This document shows, in pieces, positions 32,837-40,905 of a DNA stretch of 64,000 bases. Below the pieces are notes generated by a model. The model searched no databases. It saw only the letters and a list, made by a program, of their open reading frames with translations, and was not told the DNA's origin. The position numbers were made by a program, and so were the translations under genes. The DNA is from Ferrimicrobium acidiphilum DSM 19497 (GTDB taxonomy: Bacteria > Actinomycetota > Acidimicrobiia > Acidimicrobiales > Acidimicrobiaceae): NCBI RefSeq assembly GCF_000949255.1, contig NZ_JXUW01000014.1:1-64000 (forward strand), written 5' to 3'. Every line of letters starts with the position of its first letter. Position 1 is the first letter of the stretch.

Positions 32837-34045
32837 GTGGCTCTCATAATTCAGAAGTATGGTGGAACTTCAGTGGCCGATGCCGACCGTATTCGGACGG
32901 TCGCCGATTACGTTGCCCGCTCCAAGCGAAGGGGCGACGATGTTGTTGTCGTGGTCTCGGCGATGGGAAAGACCACTGACGATCTGGTTCGACTCGCTGG
33001 AGATGTGAGTGCGACGATTCCTCCACGTGAGATGGATATGTTACTCACTGCTGGTGAGCGGATCTCAGTCTCTCTCCTCTGCATGGCGTTGGCTGATCTT
33101 GGCGTCGCCGCGGAATCGTTCACTGGTTCGCAGGCAGGTATCATCACAGACACCGACCATACCAAGGCCAAAATTGTTGAGATCAAGCCCGATCGTATCA
33201 AGAGTTGCCTTGCTGCCGGGGTCGTACCAGTGATTGCAGGCTTTCAAGGAGTGTCGACTGAACGCAACGTCACCACCCTCGGGCGAGGAGGATCCGACAC
33301 CACAGCGGTAGCGATCGCCGCCAGCCTTGGTGCTACCGTTTGTGAGATATATACTGATGTCTCCGGCGTGTTTACTGCCGATCCACGTGTGGTTCCTAGC
33401 GCACGAAAGATTCCGCGAATCTCTTTTGATGAGATGCTCGAACTCTCCGCCTCCGGCGGACGTGTGCTTGCGCTGCGCTCGGTCGAGTTTGCCAGGAATT
33501 ATGGAGTGACACTCCACGTACGTTCCAGCTTTACCTGGGAGCCAGGAACTTGGGTAGTTGAGGAGGAAGAGACGATGGAACAGGCAGTAGTAAGTGCGAT
33601 TTCTCATGATGCCTCCGAGGTAAAGCTCACCCTTTTGAAGGTGCCTGATCGCCCCGGAGTGGCGGCACACATCTTTCGTGTGATCGCTGACGCCGGCGTG
33701 AATATTGATATGATTGTCCAGAACACCTCGATCGAGGGCCACACGGACATCTCTTTTACCGCCCCAAAACTGGACTTGGAACTAGCTCGCAGGGTCACCG
33801 AGGATGTGGCTAGGCAAGTTGGCGCGAGCGAGGTGATAAGCGATACGACAATTGGCCGAGTATCGCTCATTGGAGCAGGCATGAGGTCACACCCCGGAGT
33901 AACCGCAACTATGTTCGAGACCCTCGCAAACCACAACATCAATATCGAGATGATCTCAACATCGGCGATTCGGATCTCCTGCGTTATAAGAGTGGAGCAG
34001 CTTGAGACCGCGGTGCAGGCGTTGCACGAGGCATTCTCGCTATGA
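32837..34045 (+). CDS. lysC: aspartokinase
   Basis: A 402-residue aspartokinase that phosphorylates aspartate, the first step to lysine, threonine, methionine and diaminopimelate. The kinase domain opens with IIQKYGGTSVAD (about 4-15) and has VVVSAMGKTTDDL, GRGGSDTTAVA (about 152-162) and YTDVSGVFTADPR. Two ACT domains follow from about residue 260 (LTLLKVPDRPGVAAHIFRVI and ISLIGAGMRSHPGVTATMF). Met247 (33575) lies eight bases after AGGAGG (33561-33566), so a separate beta subunit made of the ACT region is likely, as in Bacillus and Corynebacterium. It overlaps asd by four bases. Confidence 0.95.
   Translation: MALIIQKYGGTSVADADRIRTVADYVARSKRRGDDVVVVVSAMGKTTDDLVRLAGDVSATIPPREMDMLLTAGERISVSLLCMALADLGVAAESFTGSQAGIITDTDHTKAKIVEIKPDRIKSCLAAGVVPVIAGFQGVSTERNVTTLGRGGSDTTAVAIAASLGATVCEIYTDVSGVFTADPRVVPSARKIPRISFDEMLELSASGGRVLALRSVEFARNYGVTLHVRSSFTWEPGTWVVEEEETMEQAVVSAISHDASEVKLTLLKVPDRPGVAAHIFRVIADAGVNIDMIVQNTSIEGHTDISFTAPKLDLELARRVTEDVARQVGASEVISDTTIGRVSLIGAGMRSHPGVTATMFETLANHNINIEMISTSAIRISCVIRVEQLETAVQALHEAFSL
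33575..34045 (+). other. probable internal start for aspartokinase beta subunit
   Basis: ATG at 33575 is in frame with lysC and follows GAGGAGGAAGAG; the core AGGAGG is at 33561-33566. The 156-residue product would begin MEQAVVSAIS and consist of the two ACT domains. Corynebacterial and Bacillus aspartokinases are alpha2beta2 enzymes whose beta chain is made from just such an in-frame start. Confidence 0.65.
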
Positions 34046-35055
34046 AGAGTGTTGGAACGCTAGCGGTAGTTGGGGCAACCGGTCAAGTTGGCGCTGTGAT
34101 GCGCCATATCCTGCTGGAGCGCCAGCTGGCATTCGATCGGCTCCGGTTTTTCGCGTCACCGCGATCGGCAGGCACCTTTCTAGAGTTTGACGGACACCAG
34201 CTTGAGGTCGAGGACGTCGAGACGGCTGATCTTGCTGGCATCGACTACGCGTTGTTCTCGATTGGTGCTACCGCCTCGAAGATCTACGCTCCTCGTTTTG
34301 CTGAGGCAGGAGCCATTGTAATCGATAATTCATCGGCATATCGCATGCATCCCGACGTTCCTCTTGTGGTACCTGAAGTCAACCCTGGCGATGCCGCCCA
34401 TCGAGCACTCGGAATTATTGCTAATCCAAACTGCACCACTATGATTGCGATGTCTCCTTTGGCCATCATAGATCGCCTCTTCGGGTTGAATCGAGTTGTC
34501 GCCGCTACCTACCAAGCTGCATCAGGGGCTGGAAGAGCTGGGGTAGCTGAATTGAGCGCCCAACTCGAGCGCCCGAATTTGGGCGCACTCACCTTCGATG
34601 GCGGCGCTGTTGATTTTGCGCCGCCAGTGAAGTTCCCTGCCGTGCTCGCCGGGAACGTAATCCCTCTCGCTGGAGAGCTCCACGATGGCGATACCTCAGA
34701 AGAGGAGAAGTTTGTTAATGAGTCGAGAAAGATTCTAGGACTGCCAGATCTGCGCGTTCATGCAACCTGTGTGAGGGTGCCGGTATTTACTGGACATAGT
34801 ATTGCAATCGTGGCTGAGTGCCAAACACCCCCAGAGGTAGGTCGTCTGGTCGCAGAACTCGATCGGCATAAGGGTTGTCAGGTGGTTGACCTACCTACAC
34901 CGATGGCTTCGACAGGAATCGACCCGGTCCTTGTTGGGCGGATTCGCCTTGATAGGTCATCGACCAACGGAGTCGCTTTCTTCGTCTCAGGCGATAACTT
35001 GCGCAAGGGAGCCGCGTTGAATGCAATCCAGATCCTAGAGATGTTGCTACAATAG
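34042..35055 (+). CDS. asd: aspartate-semialdehyde dehydrogenase
   Basis: A 337-residue enzyme that reduces aspartyl phosphate to aspartate semialdehyde with NADPH. Rossmann motif VVGATGQVGAVM (about 9-20), nucleophile Cys131 in ANPNCTTM, and the C-terminal VRVPVFTGHS with catalytic His follow family order. ATGA overlap with lysC (34042-34045) couples the two steps, giving equal supply for lysine, threonine, methionine and the diaminopimelate of the cell wall. Confidence 0.95.
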   Translation: MKSVGTLAVVGATGQVGAVMRHILLERQLAFDRLRFFASPRSAGTFLEFDGHQLEVEDVETADLAGIDYALFSIGATASKIYAPRFAEAGAIVIDNSSAYRMHPDVPLVVPEVNPGDAAHRALGIIANPNCTTMIAMSPLAIIDRLFGLNRVVAATYQAASGAGRAGVAELSAQLERPNLGALTFDGGAVDFAPPVKFPAVLAGNVIPLAGELHDGDTSEEEKFVNESRKILGLPDLRVHATCVRVPVFTGHSIAIVAECQTPPEVGRLVAELDRHKGCQVVDLPTPMASTGIDPVLVGRIRLDRSSTNGVAFFVSGDNLRKGAALNAIQILEMLLQ

Positions 35056-35615
35056 ACGGGACGCTTCAATTACAGCTGGCAAGCTTGCTGCCAACGTTGA
35101 ATACGGTTGTATCCCGTTTCGGGAGTGTTCGTCTTAATATCATAATTGCCTAAAGAAGCTGGCTTTGGTTCGGTCGGTGCTTTCCGCCTGTGTGGTCGGG
35201 ATGTGGATCCTCGCTCTAGTTGCAGCTGGAACCGAAGGATTCTTCGACGTTCGGGTTGGTGTCGGTGGTAGCGAGTGCTCGACATGACAATAACACACAA
35301 TCATCATCACATGCTCAGCCTTGCGCGAGGTTGGGAGTGGTTGGATGTTCTCTGATTATGGCCCCTAGTCGCTCGGTCTCGATTGACTAGACCGTGATTA
35401 GGGTACCTCTGTAGATCACCATGGCTACAGCGAATAACATCGGTAAATTTCGATCGAACAGTAACAGTATCCGTACTATTTGCCGATGATTAGCTCAGAG
35501 CACTGGATGCTTGAGCAGAAGTTCGACATTGATTGAGATTCGGTTGGGATCATTGAGGCAGCAAGTGAGTTGTCTGAGCGGCGAGGTTTACCAACCTCTG
35601 TAGAAAGGATTCGTC
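35056..35615. other. 560-base region before the flagellar cluster
   Basis: No gene of usual length. A plus frame ending at TGA about 35286 (TTG start near 35162, product beginning LVRSVLSACVVGMWILAL) looks like a hydrophobic peptide of about 40 residues but has no ribosome site, and I do not call it. Near the right end lies a FliA-like promoter candidate (35462-35489), so the region probably marks the boundary and control zone of the motility genes. Confidence 0.4.
35462..35489 (+). promoter_or_regulatory. sigma-28 (FliA)-like promoter candidate
   Basis: TAAC (35462-35465), 16 bases, then GCCGATGA (35482-35489). The flagellar sigma-28 consensus is TAAA, 15 bases, GCCGATAA; the -10 element matches at seven of eight positions and the spacer is one base long. 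It lies 127 bases before the first small gene of the motility region. Confidence 0.4.
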
Positions 35616-35933
35616 GTGACCTATGCGGGTAAGCACAGCGATGAGATCAGCGTGCCCCTGGCTGTAGCTGCGCAGCAGTTGGTGTTGCCTATCTCGTGGG
35701 AGCGCATTACTCATGTTCTCCGAGCCGCAACTCCATCCGACATCGTGACTCTCGCATCGCTGCATCGGCATAAGCCCAATCTCGATGTCGTTCAGGATGA
35801 ATGCGAAGTCTATTGGCGAGTTCCATATCGACTTGAGCCCTCGCTCTTTAGCGAGGTGAGTGAGTGCCTAGCGACGGCCATTGTTGGCACCCAGATTGAG
35901 ACGTTGGATCAAGCAATGGCGTTGGTGAGTTGA
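35616..35933 (+). CDS. small protein of unknown function, motility-linked
   Basis: A 105-residue soluble protein (MTYAGKHSDE start) with no signal peptide or membrane helix. I do not recognise a family. GAAAGGA (35603-35609) is at good distance from the GTG at 35616, and codon use resembles the neighbouring genes. It is separated by one base from the next small gene and lies under a FliA-like promoter candidate just before flgB, so a role in flagellar control or as an export chaperone is conceivable, but this is inference from position only. Confidence 0.6.
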   Translation: MTYAGKHSDEISVPLAVAAQQLVLPISWERITHVLRAATPSDIVTLASLHRHKPNLDVVQDECEVYWRVPYRLEPSLFSEVSECLATAIVGTQIETLDQAMALVS

Positions 35934-35934
35934 G

Positions 35935-36213
35935 ATGGAGGAGTGGATAGCCTATCTCGATGCCTATGAGCGACATCTCAACGTCGTCGCCGAGTCTCTT
36001 GCCAGCGGCAAAGTGGCGACTGAGAGCTTCAGCGAGAAACAGCCGAATGTTCGTCTCCCTGGGTTGTTACGAGGACGTTCCGAGGCGCTCGTGGCACGAA
36101 CTCAGGAGTTAAGTGAGGAGCTCCGAACCCGAATGGATGCGTTTTCTACAGTGTTACGCTACTCGCGAATGAAGGATCCGGATCGCATAGTGTTGATCGA
36201 TGTACTGGCATGA
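35935..36213 (+). CDS. small helical protein of unknown function, motility-linked
   Basis: A 92-residue protein that is probably all helix: an N-terminal amphipathic stretch (EEWIAYLDAYERHLNVVAES) and a C-terminal heptad-like stretch (RTQELSEELRTRMDAFSTVL) joined by a Pro/Gly turn. Size and helical character recall flagellar export chaperones of the FlgN/FliT type, but no sequence signature proves it. The ATG is one base after the previous stop and its own stop overlaps the next ATG, so the three genes form a translationally coupled row. Confidence 0.6.
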   Translation: MEEWIAYLDAYERHLNVVAESLASGKVATESFSEKQPNVRLPGLLRGRSEALVARTQELSEELRTRMDAFSTVLRYSRMKDPDRIVLIDVLA

Positions 36214-36320
36214 AATTTGCAGTACACAAAACACTCGGTACGTATAGCTCCTTCGCTATTGTCGTGTCCGAGGATCCATACGCAACCGAAGTCGACAGTA
36301 TGAATATTGGCATAAGTTAG
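36210..36320 (+). CDS. possible 36-residue protein, third of the small-gene row
   Basis: ATG at 36210 overlaps the previous stop (ATGA) and gives a 36-residue frame (MKFAVHKTLGTYSSFAIVVS start) ending TAG 36318-36320. The four-base overlap is the same coupling seen throughout the flagellar operon, which argues for real translation; the short length leaves it unproven. No family is recognised. Confidence 0.4.
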   Translation: MKFAVHKTLGTYSSFAIVVSEDPYATEVDSMNIGIS

Positions 36321-36588
36321 CTAATTGCACGCTTGTTACTGTCGGAGTGACCCACAAGACCATCACTTATAAGGGTGGTAACCGATCACCTGCCTCGCGT
36401 AATCGACGATGTATTAACTTCATGTATCGTAGGTGCGGATCGACGTTCACTGGACGACAGCCAAGAGAATACAGTGGCGTTGTGCAAAAGTTATTTAAGT
36501 GGCTGCGCTGGCGGACCGAAGCTACTCCTGCGAGCAGGGATCGCTCGGAAGTAGGCTATGGATAGCCTTACTTTGAAAGGGCGGTACC
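36321..36588. other. leader region of the flagellar operon
   Basis: A stretch of 268 bases before flgB without a convincing gene. It should hold the operon promoter. TAAG (36496-36499), 15 bases, ACCGAAGC is a weak sigma-28-like match with only the CCGA core. No c-di-GMP riboswitch was recognised. Confidence 0.35.
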
Positions 36589-36927
36589 GTGGGTTCTACC
36601 TCGATTCAGGCTCTCCAGTTTGCTCTCGATGGACTAACGGCTCAACAGCATGCCATCGCCAACAACCTGGCTAATGTGAACACTCCTGGTTTTCAGGCCA
36701 CCAACGTCTCCTTCCAATCATCGCTTTCTAATGCGCTTGCAAATGGGGGGACGGCGTCAGCAACACTGAGTCCATCGACCAATCCGGAGTCATTGGACGG
36801 TAACAATGTTTCAACTGGAAATCAGTTGGTAAGATTGCAAAATAATGCGCTCGCATACCAGGCAGTTTCTGATCAGCTGACAACTCAGTTCAAGATTCTT
36901 TCGGGCTCGATGGGAGGCCAGTTCTGA
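36589..36927 (+). CDS. flgB: flagellar basal-body rod protein FlgB
   Basis: A 112-residue proximal rod protein. The N-terminal helix QALQFALDGLTAQQHAIANN followed by LANVNTPGF is the universal rod/hook signature (about residues 6-37). It is exported by the flagellar type III system and joins the MS-ring and FliE to the rod. GAAAGGG supports the GTG at 36589. The stop overlaps the ATG of flgC by one base (TGATG). It opens a cluster of some 25 genes on one strand. Confidence 0.93.
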   Translation: MGSTSIQALQFALDGLTAQQHAIANNLANVNTPGFQATNVSFQSSLSNALANGGTASATLSPSTNPESLDGNNVSTGNQLVRLQNNALAYQAVSDQLTTQFKILSGSMGGQF

Positions 36928-37361
36928 TGTCTCTCTTCGGTGCTATCAATATTGCTGGTAGCGGTGTCAATGTCGAACAGGCTTGGCTCAACACGATCAG
37001 CTCAAACGTCGCAAATGCCAACGATGTTGCTGGTGTTAATCAACCTCAATATCAAGAACAAGAGGTTCTTGTGGCTCCAAAGCCGTCGGTCAATTCATCG
37101 GGTATACCTAATTTCACCAACTATGCACTTGGTGATGGAGTGCAGGTGAGCTCGATTGTTACCCCTAAACCAAATGGCGTGCTCGCCTATGATCCTAGCT
37201 CTACGTTGGCGAACAAGCAGGGACTTGTGAAGGAGCCTGGTATCAGCATGGGCACGCAGCTAGGCAATCTGGTGACTGCACAGTACGGATATGAGGCGAA
37301 CGCCTCGGTCATCAGTCAGGCGAAGGCGGCCTATCTCTCCATTCTAGGGATCGTGAGCTGA
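36927..37361 (+). CDS. flgC: flagellar basal-body rod protein FlgC
   Basis: A 144-residue proximal rod protein with the N-terminal signature AWLNTISSNVANANDV (about 18-33) and the C-terminal rod helix ending YEANASVISQAKAAYLSILG. Overlap by one base with both flgB and fliE shows tight coupling. Partner of FlgB in the rod. Confidence 0.93.
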   Translation: MSLFGAINIAGSGVNVEQAWLNTISSNVANANDVAGVNQPQYQEQEVLVAPKPSVNSSGIPNFTNYALGDGVQVSSIVTPKPNGVLAYDPSSTLANKQGLVKEPGISMGTQLGNLVTAQYGYEANASVISQAKAAYLSILGIVS

Positions 37362-37666
37362 TGATCCCCGCAATTGGTGCCATTAGTTCGAGCCTTGGGG
37401 CGAATTTTCCTCCAATCGGTTCTACCGCCCCGAGCAGTGCGTCAGGGTCGAGTTCCTTTGGCAACATTCTCGGACATGCGATCGATTCATTGCAGGGAAC
37501 CCAGGCGACTGCTGCGACTCAGGCGCAACAAGTAGCCGCTGGACAGGCGAACTTAAGCAATGCGATGGTCGCCTCTAACGAGTCGTTGCTCGCAACACAA
37601 CTGGTGGTCGCTCTGCGCAACGGAGCGGTGAGTTCGCTTGGCCAAATCATGTCAACGCAGTTCTAA
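37361..37666 (+). CDS. fliE: flagellar MS-ring-rod junction protein FliE
   Basis: A 101-residue FliE. It is recognised by size, place after flgC, and the C-terminal helices with SNAMVASNESLLATQLVVALRN followed by GAVSSLGQIMSTQF. It links the MS-ring to the rod and is the first substrate of the export gate. The N-terminal third is Ser/Gly-rich and less conserved. Confidence 0.88.
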   Translation: MIPAIGAISSSLGANFPPIGSTAPSSASGSSSFGNILGHAIDSLQGTQATAATQAQQVAAGQANLSNAMVASNESLLATQLVVALRNGAVSSLGQIMSTQF

Positions 37667-37721
37667 GCCGGCGTAGGTTACGAGTTTCATTCTGTTAGCC
37701 GAGTTTGGGTAGGGAGTAAGA

Positions 37722-39257
37722 ATGGCGTCTACGGATGCGTTGTCAAACGTCACCAAGAGTTTGAAGAAGTTTGCAGATGGGTTTACCACCGGGCAGAAGG
37801 CTGTCGTCTTGGTTGGTATCGCGATTGTGGTAGCGATTGTCTTTGTGGTATCGTCGATGACCTCTAAGCCGACCTACGGCGTCTTGTTTACGAATCTGTC
37901 GGCATCCGATGCGGGTTCGATAACCACAAAGCTGGCCAGTGCGGGGGTGCCTTATCAGCTCGCAGATTCAGGTTCGGTGATTGAGGTGCCGCAGAACATG
38001 GTCGACCAGGAGCGTATTGCGATGGCGCAGGCAGGTCTGCCGGCCAACTCAACAGTCGGCCTCTCCTTGTTATCTAGCGTCGGCATCACCACTTCACAGA
38101 TCACCCAGCAGGCAGACTATCAGGCAGCACTTCAGGGCCAGCTTGAGCAGACGATCGAGGCTATCAACGGGGTTCAGACGGCGCAAGTGAATCTAGCGTT
38201 GCCACCAACCGATGTCTTCGCGGTCGGTGGGAATCAGACACCGACGGCCTCGGTAATCGTGACTTTGAATAATGGAGTGACGCTGTCGTCGACTCAGGTT
38301 CAGGCGATCGTGCATCTGGTAGCCTCCGCAATCCCGAATATGAACGCCAAAGGGGTGACTGTAGTTGATCAAAACGGCGACGTGTTGGCGGCACCGGGAC
38401 AGGGGATCACGGGTACAGGAAGCAGCTCAGCCACACAGGCCTACGACAACACGATGGAGGCATCATTGCAGTCGATGCTTGACTCGGTTCTCGGTCCCAA
38501 TCAGGCCAACGTTCGAGTGTCTGCTACCCTTAACTACAACCAGGTGACGACGAAGTCACAACAGATTCCGACGATCAAGGGTAAGCCGCAGTCAGCGCTC
38601 ACTCAGTCCAACACCCAGACTCAGACCTTCACCGGTAATGGCACGGTTGCAGGAGGGACTCTTGGTGCAGTGACGCCAGTCGCCGGGAATGGAACCAAGA
38701 GTAACTACAAGCAGAGTTCGGCGAATAACAGCTACGCAGTAGGTCAAGTCGACCAAACGACAGTGCAGGCACCGGGACAGGTGCAGCGTCTCTCGGTGGC
38801 GGTAGCAGTGAACTCGAAGCTCAAGGGTGGCTACTCGCTAGCCAAGATTAAGAATATGGTGGCCGCCGCCGCTGGGATTGTCGCCAAGCGTGGCGATACC
38901 CTTAGCGTTGTGGCCTTACCGTTCGCTACGCAAACGGCGGCACCCGCAGCCGCTACAAGTCCGTTCAGTTCAATCTTCTCAATCGGCAAGATCCTGTTGC
39001 TGGTGCTTGGCGTGGTTGGAGCGATACTGCTTATGGCACGATCATCGGCGCGTACAGAGATTGAACCACTCTTCCTCGATGCGGGCGCTCCGACTATGGC
39101 ACTTGGGCCTGGTGACGAGACGCAATTGATGCCGGCGCTTTCGATGCCGACAGCGCAGCCAATTGTAGCTGATGATGTGCTTGACTATATCGACAAGCAA
39201 CCAGATGATGTCGCAAAACTGCTGCGCATCTGGATGGGGTCCCGAGGCACTAGATGA
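37722..39257 (+). CDS. fliF: flagellar MS-ring protein FliF
   Basis: A 511-residue MS-ring protein with two membrane helices (about residues 26-46 and 422-444). The ring-building motif segment YGVLFTNLSASDAGSITTKL (about 53-72) and SVGITTSQITQQADYQAALQGQLE are typical. The C-terminal tail DDVLDYIDKQPDDVAKLLRIWM is the FliG-binding end. GGGAG precedes the ATG. The stop overlaps the start of fliG by four bases, matching the stoichiometric contact of the two products. Confidence 0.95.
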   Translation: MASTDALSNVTKSLKKFADGFTTGQKAVVLVGIAIVVAIVFVVSSMTSKPTYGVLFTNLSASDAGSITTKLASAGVPYQLADSGSVIEVPQNMVDQERIAMAQAGLPANSTVGLSLLSSVGITTSQITQQADYQAALQGQLEQTIEAINGVQTAQVNLALPPTDVFAVGGNQTPTASVIVTLNNGVTLSSTQVQAIVHLVASAIPNMNAKGVTVVDQNGDVLAAPGQGITGTGSSSATQAYDNTMEASLQSMLDSVLGPNQANVRVSATLNYNQVTTKSQQIPTIKGKPQSALTQSNTQTQTFTGNGTVAGGTLGAVTPVAGNGTKSNYKQSSANNSYAVGQVDQTTVQAPGQVQRLSVAVAVNSKLKGGYSLAKIKNMVAAAAGIVAKRGDTLSVVALPFATQTAAPAAATSPFSSIFSIGKILLLVLGVVGAILLMARSSARTEIEPLFLDAGAPTMALGPGDETQLMPALSMPTAQPIVADDVLDYIDKQPDDVAKLLRIWMGSRGTR

Positions 39258-40264
39258 CCCAAGTCAAAGATCTCACAGGGATCCAGAAGTCGGCAGCTGT
39301 CTTGGTGCAACTCGGTACCGAGTTGGCGGCTCGCGTGTTGCGATCAATGAGCGAGACAGAGGCGGTGGCGCTCACTCTTGAGATCGCCAAACTGCCTAGT
39401 CTTGAGAAGGAGACCATTGCGGAGTTGATGGAGGAGTTTGTCGAGTCCGTCATCGCCGTCAAGACCGTTGGCCAGGGTGGAATGGATGCCGCACGCAGTA
39501 TCCTTTCGGCCCGGTTGGGAAAGAACGAGGCCGACGAGGTGTTGGCACAGTTCTCTGGCCGATCGATCGAGAATCCACTATCCTTTCTGTCTCACGTCGA
39601 GTCTTTCCAGCTCGCCTCATTCTTGCAGGGCGAACACCCGCAGGCGGTCGCGCTCATCCTCTCTCACGTCAGCTCCACCATGGCCGCTGAGGTTATGGGA
39701 GCGATGCCCGATGAGATGAGGGCCGATGTCACCCGTCGCATCGCTCTGCTCAATCGGGTTGACCCTTCTATTGTCGAACAGACGGCTGTAATCTTGCAGC
39801 GCAAGCTCGCTGGCCTCACCAAGACAGGACCAGTGGCGATGCATAGCGGTCTTAACTCTGTCGTCGAGATTCTTAACAACATAGATCAGACGACAGAACG
39901 GCGTATCTTGTCTGACCTCGATGCGGTTGATCCAGAGTTGGCCGATCGTATCCGTGAACAAATGTTTGTCTTTGAAGATGTGTTGGCGTTGGACGATCGT
40001 ACCTTGCAGCGCGTATTGCGCCAAGTAAGTCCAAAGGATCTGGCGGTAGCGCTAAAGGGCGTACCCCCATCCTCGGTGGCGAAGGTGATGCGCAATATCT
40101 CAGAGCGAGCCGCACTCGACCTCGAGGAGGAGATCGAGATCCTTGGCCCGGTTCGGCTCTCAACTGTTGAGGCTGCGCAGGCGACAATCGTACGTTCTGT
40201 ACGCGAACTTGAAGCTTCGGGCGAGATTATGCTCATCCGTTCTGACGAGGAGTTGGTCGACTGA
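39254..40264 (+). CDS. fliG: flagellar motor switch protein FliG
   Basis: A 336-residue rotor protein of the C-ring. N-terminal GIQKSAAVLVQLGTELAARVL (about 9-29), the middle-domain EHPQAVALILSHV (about 123-135) and the C-terminal torque helix around VLALDDRTLQRVLRQVSPKDLAVALKG are all present, with the charged residues that meet MotA conserved in kind. One-base overlap with fliH. Confidence 0.96.
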   Translation: MTQVKDLTGIQKSAAVLVQLGTELAARVLRSMSETEAVALTLEIAKLPSLEKETIAELMEEFVESVIAVKTVGQGGMDAARSILSARLGKNEADEVLAQFSGRSIENPLSFLSHVESFQLASFLQGEHPQAVALILSHVSSTMAAEVMGAMPDEMRADVTRRIALLNRVDPSIVEQTAVILQRKLAGLTKTGPVAMHSGLNSVVEILNNIDQTTERRILSDLDAVDPELADRIREQMFVFEDVLALDDRTLQRVLRQVSPKDLAVALKGVPPSSVAKVMRNISERAALDLEEEIEILGPVRLSTVEAAQATIVRSVRELEASGEIMLIRSDEELVD

Positions 40265-40905
40265 TGGACTCGCGTTTCAATCCAAGTGACGTGATCCGAC
40301 TCGATCTACCCTCGGTGGAGACCGTCTTGGAGGATATCGGTCTTGGCGGTGCGACCGCCTCTAGGTCTATGGCGGAGTGGCGTGAGGAGCTTGAAGCGGC
40401 TCACAGCGAAGGCTTTGCGGCCGGGATAGAGCATGCTAGAGCGATTCTTGATCGAGAGGTTAAAGAGGAACTCGAGCGTTCTCGCCAGAACAATGCACTA
40501 CTCGACGCCGCGATTCGTGGACTCCACCAGGCGCGGGCGCAACAGTTGTCGCTGGAGCTAGCTGACATCATTCGCTTCTCTATCGAACTGACGCAGCGAA
40601 TTCTTCGTACCGAGGTCGCCCAGCCACTCGATCGTATTCGTCAAATCGTCGAAGAGACGGCGGAGTCGGCGGCGACACAGGAGACCTTCCTGGTCAGGGT
40701 GGCTGCTGAAAACCTTGATGAAGTGAACGCGGTACTGATCCCCAGACTGCTTGAGCAGGGTCTAGAGGCTGTAGCTATAGTTGGCGACGGGTTTGACTCT
40801 CACGATCTTGTCGTGGAGTCGGGCGCCCGAGTCTTTGATGCGCGTATCGCCACTGCCTTTGAGCGTGTCGTAAATGAGCTAGGTAGTTGGCATCATGATT
40901 CCTGA
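40264..40905 (+). CDS. fliH: flagellar export ATPase regulator FliH
   Basis: A 213-residue FliH, called from its position between fliG and fliI, its helical middle (EEELEAAHSEGFAAGIEHARA-type Gly-x3-Gly-like region) and a C-terminal domain with ELADIIRFSIELTQRILRTEV resembling the ATPase peripheral stalk. FliH dimers bind the N-terminus of FliI and tie it to FliN at the C-ring. It overlaps fliI by 11 bases. Confidence 0.87.
   Translation: MDSRFNPSDVIRLDLPSVETVLEDIGLGGATASRSMAEWREELEAAHSEGFAAGIEHARAILDREVKEELERSRQNNALLDAAIRGLHQARAQQLSLELADIIRFSIELTQRILRTEVAQPLDRIRQIVEETAESAATQETFLVRVAAENLDEVNAVLIPRLLEQGLEAVAIVGDGFDSHDLVVESGARVFDARIATAFERVVNELGSWHHDS

Noticed and set aside
35162-35286. hydrophobic peptide frame upstream of the motility genes
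   Set aside because: Only a TTG start and no ribosome site or promoter; too weak to list as a gene.
36496-36522. second sigma-28-like site before flgB
   Set aside because: Only TAAG and the CCGA core match; four of eight -10 positions are wrong.
36347-36565. 72-codon frame before flgB
   Set aside because: Odd composition (many Arg and Cys), no spaced ribosome site, and it sits in the probable promoter region of the flagellar operon.
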